Of a stretch of 5,949 nucleotides of DNA, positions 4,751-5,949 are shown in pieces (position 1 is the first letter of the stretch; each line of letters starts with the position of its first letter). A program made the translations under genes and the position numbers. The notes beneath the pieces are model-generated. The model made no database searches, was not told the DNA's origin, and was given only the letters and a program-made list of their open reading frames with translations. Source of the DNA: Promethearchaeota archaeon (GTDB lineage Archaea; Asgardarchaeota; Lokiarchaeia; Sigynarchaeales; MK-D1); the NCBI GenBank assembly GCA_016839385.1, contig JAEOUK010000113.1, forward strand, positions 1 through 5,949. The letters are read 5' to 3'.

Positions 4751-5949
4751 TTAACTTTTGCCCATAAATCCAGCAAGAGTTGGATATTGCTCAGAAGCTG
4801 CTTCTTTTGCAATGGTTTCGGCGAAATTCTGCATAATTCCAACCATCAGCAACAAACCCGTACCAGAACCTAATGCACCGAGAAAGTCTGCAAAGAACGA
4901 AAGCAGTGCAACCAAAATTCCGTTAATAATTGTTAGTGTTGGTATATATCGAGCTAATATTTTTTCAATTACTTTTTCAGAAGATCGAAATCCATCAATT
5001 TGCATCTTACTTCCCAAAATCTGTCGTGCGATATCACGTGGGGCAAGACCGGATACTTCCACCCAAACTCTACCAAGAACTATACATAACAACATGAAAA
5101 TTGCTAGATAGATGAACACATGGGAAATAATTTGTCCAGTAGTGGTTCCAGTTTCACCATAGATTAATGTACTTATCCCTTGCGGAGGAGTAAGATAATA
5201 TGCAAGCCCTCCAACGGGTTGCAGTTGTTGATTATCTCCCTCTACAAAAGTACCAATTAACCTAAGGAAAAATTGACCCACAGGACCCCAATTATTTGTC
5301 GGTCCACTATTGGGTCCTGCTATCAACTGAGCAAAGAACAGAATATTTGCATATAACGCTTGGGATAAAATAACTGGAATATTAGACACATACATTAATT
5401 TCATAGGATATTTTCCTTTGAATCCGCTGTAACCTTTGTAGGATAAGGGGATTTCAATTCTCATGGATTCAAAATAAACTACAACTAAGAAAATTACGAT
5501 TGTAGTTACAACACCTAACATATCTGGTTGACGTTGTGGTCGGAAGAATGCGGAATACATATCAATTTTATCCGTGAATATTGCTTGGAAGAATGCGATG
5601 ATTGCTCCTCGGGCGGCACCACCTTCTGATGATGGATCTGGGAAAAATGAGAACATATTGAAGAGAATTTGACCTGCAACGTTTGCTCCGATGAAAAGAG
5701 AAACACCTGAGCCCAAACCCCATCCCTTTTGAATCATTTCGTCCATTAACATCAAAATAGATGTGGCAAACAATAATTGAATGAATACTAAAATAGATTC
5801 TGTTGTTCCTAATTCTCCGAAAGCACCTCCAAGTAAATATGCAATACCTTGACCGATAGTCAAAAGCATTGCCATAACCTTTTGCACTCCAGAAAATAGT
5901 CCACGTTCTACCGGATCAGACATATCTACATTAATGATCTTACTGCCAA
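4751..5949 (-). CDS. secY: Preprotein translocase subunit SecY (Sec61 alpha), 5' end outside window
   Basis: SecY is the channel subunit of the SecYEG/Sec61 translocon in the cytoplasmic membrane. The frame continues upstream of the Met codon at 5921-5923 to the right edge, reading GSKIINVD before MSDPVERGLFSG. This matches the usual archaeal 'GS.II.VDLSDPE.RALFTG' stretch, so that Met is internal. By family comparison some 80-90 N-terminal residues, including TM1 and the plug, are missing. Counting from that Met, recognisable blocks are 'DEMIQKGWGLGSGVSLFI' (61-78), 'KYPMKLMYVSNIPVILSQAL' (171-190), 'PVGGLAYYLTPPQG' (236-249), 'VEVSGLAPRDIARQIL' (288-303) and 'DFLGALGSGTGLLLMVGI' (346-363), ending 'YPTLAGFMGKS'. 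The cytoplasmic loops at 161-173 and 291-327, rich in basic residues, are the usual ribosome contacts. The loop at 203-235 is longer than in Methanocaldococcus as I recall it. The stop is TAA at 4753-4751, and the DUF106 gene follows after 43 bp. Confidence 0.96.
   Translation of the reverse strand, partial: GSKIINVDMSDPVERGLFSGVQKVMAMLLTIGQGIAYLLGGAFGELGTTESILVFIQLLFATSILMLMDEMIQKGWGLGSGVSLFIGANVAGQILFNMFSFFPDPSSEGGAARGAIIAFFQAIFTDKIDMYSAFFRPQRQPDMLGVVTTIVIFLVVVYFESMRIEIPLSYKGYSGFKGKYPMKLMYVSNIPVILSQALYANILFFAQLIAGPNSGPTNNWGPVGQFFLRLIGTFVEGDNQQLQPVGGLAYYLTPPQGISTLIYGETGTTTGQIISHVFIYLAIFMLLCIVLGRVWVEVSGLAPRDIARQILGSKMQIDGFRSSEKVIEKILARYIPTLTIINGILVALLSFFADFLGALGSGTGLLLMVGIMQNFAETIAKEAASEQYPTLAGFMGKS

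Noticed and set aside
4598..5111. Plus-strand ORFs opposite secY and the DUF106 gene
   Set aside because: They are antisense shadows of strongly supported membrane-protein genes and show no recognisable features.
5921..5923. ATG at 5923 as the start of secY
   Set aside because: Upstream codons GSKIINVD in the same frame match conserved SecY sequence, so the true start lies beyond the window.
1..5949. CRISPR array, tRNA/rRNA genes, insertion sequences or a defence cassette
   Set aside because: No regularly spaced repeats, cloverleaf-like segments, transposase motifs or terminal repeats were seen; nearly all the DNA is accounted for by conserved genes.

Overview
The window reads as AT-rich archaeal chromosome. 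The archaeal evidence is an SRP19 gene, a SecY/Sec61-type translocon gene followed by a DUF106 (EMC3/archaeal YidC-like) gene, weak or absent Shine-Dalgarno sites, and TATA-like and T-rich sequences at gene edges. A small secreted protein ends in an Ile-Pro-Gly-Tyr segment, a hydrophobic helix and a Lys/Arg tail. From memory this resembles the C-terminal sorting or anchor tails common in Asgard (Promethearchaeota, Loki/Heimdall-type) proteins. An Asgard archaeon is therefore my best guess, held with moderate confidence because no marker here is decisive.

Layout: (1) Positions 1-1102, minus strand: the N-terminal 367 residues of a FadD-like acyl-CoA/AMP ligase that runs off the left edge. It has no complete ORF in the window but is clearly open and coding. 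(2) 1178-1753, minus: the secreted, PPC-like, C-terminally anchored protein. (3) 1754-1880: a divergent promoter region. (4) 1881-3023, plus: a likely operon of SRP19, HypA (nickel insertion for [NiFe]-hydrogenase) and a ferredoxin-thioredoxin reductase catalytic-subunit-like iron-sulfur protein. (5) 3034-3759, minus, convergent with the operon: a YhhQ/VUT-family queuosine-precursor transporter. (6) 3760-4044: the longest non-coding stretch, with a perfect 9-bp inverted repeat, an imperfect leader hairpin and a T-rich terminator candidate. (7) 4045-5949, minus: DUF106/EMC3-like gene and secY. secY lacks its N-terminus because it runs off the right edge.

Three of the eight genes serve membrane-protein biogenesis: SRP19 targets ribosomes, SecY is the channel and the DUF106 protein is an Oxa1-superfamily insertase. 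The secretory protein would be a client. HypA and the reductase point to hydrogenase maturation and ferredoxin-linked thiol redox, so an anaerobic, hydrogen-metabolising lifestyle is likely. The transporter fits salvage of a 7-deazaguanine for tRNA modification.

I see no mobile element, CRISPR array, RNA gene or defence cassette. The window is mostly housekeeping. The parts most worth a second look are the variant cysteine motif of the reductase, the structured DNA upstream of the transporter, and the C-terminal sorting tail.
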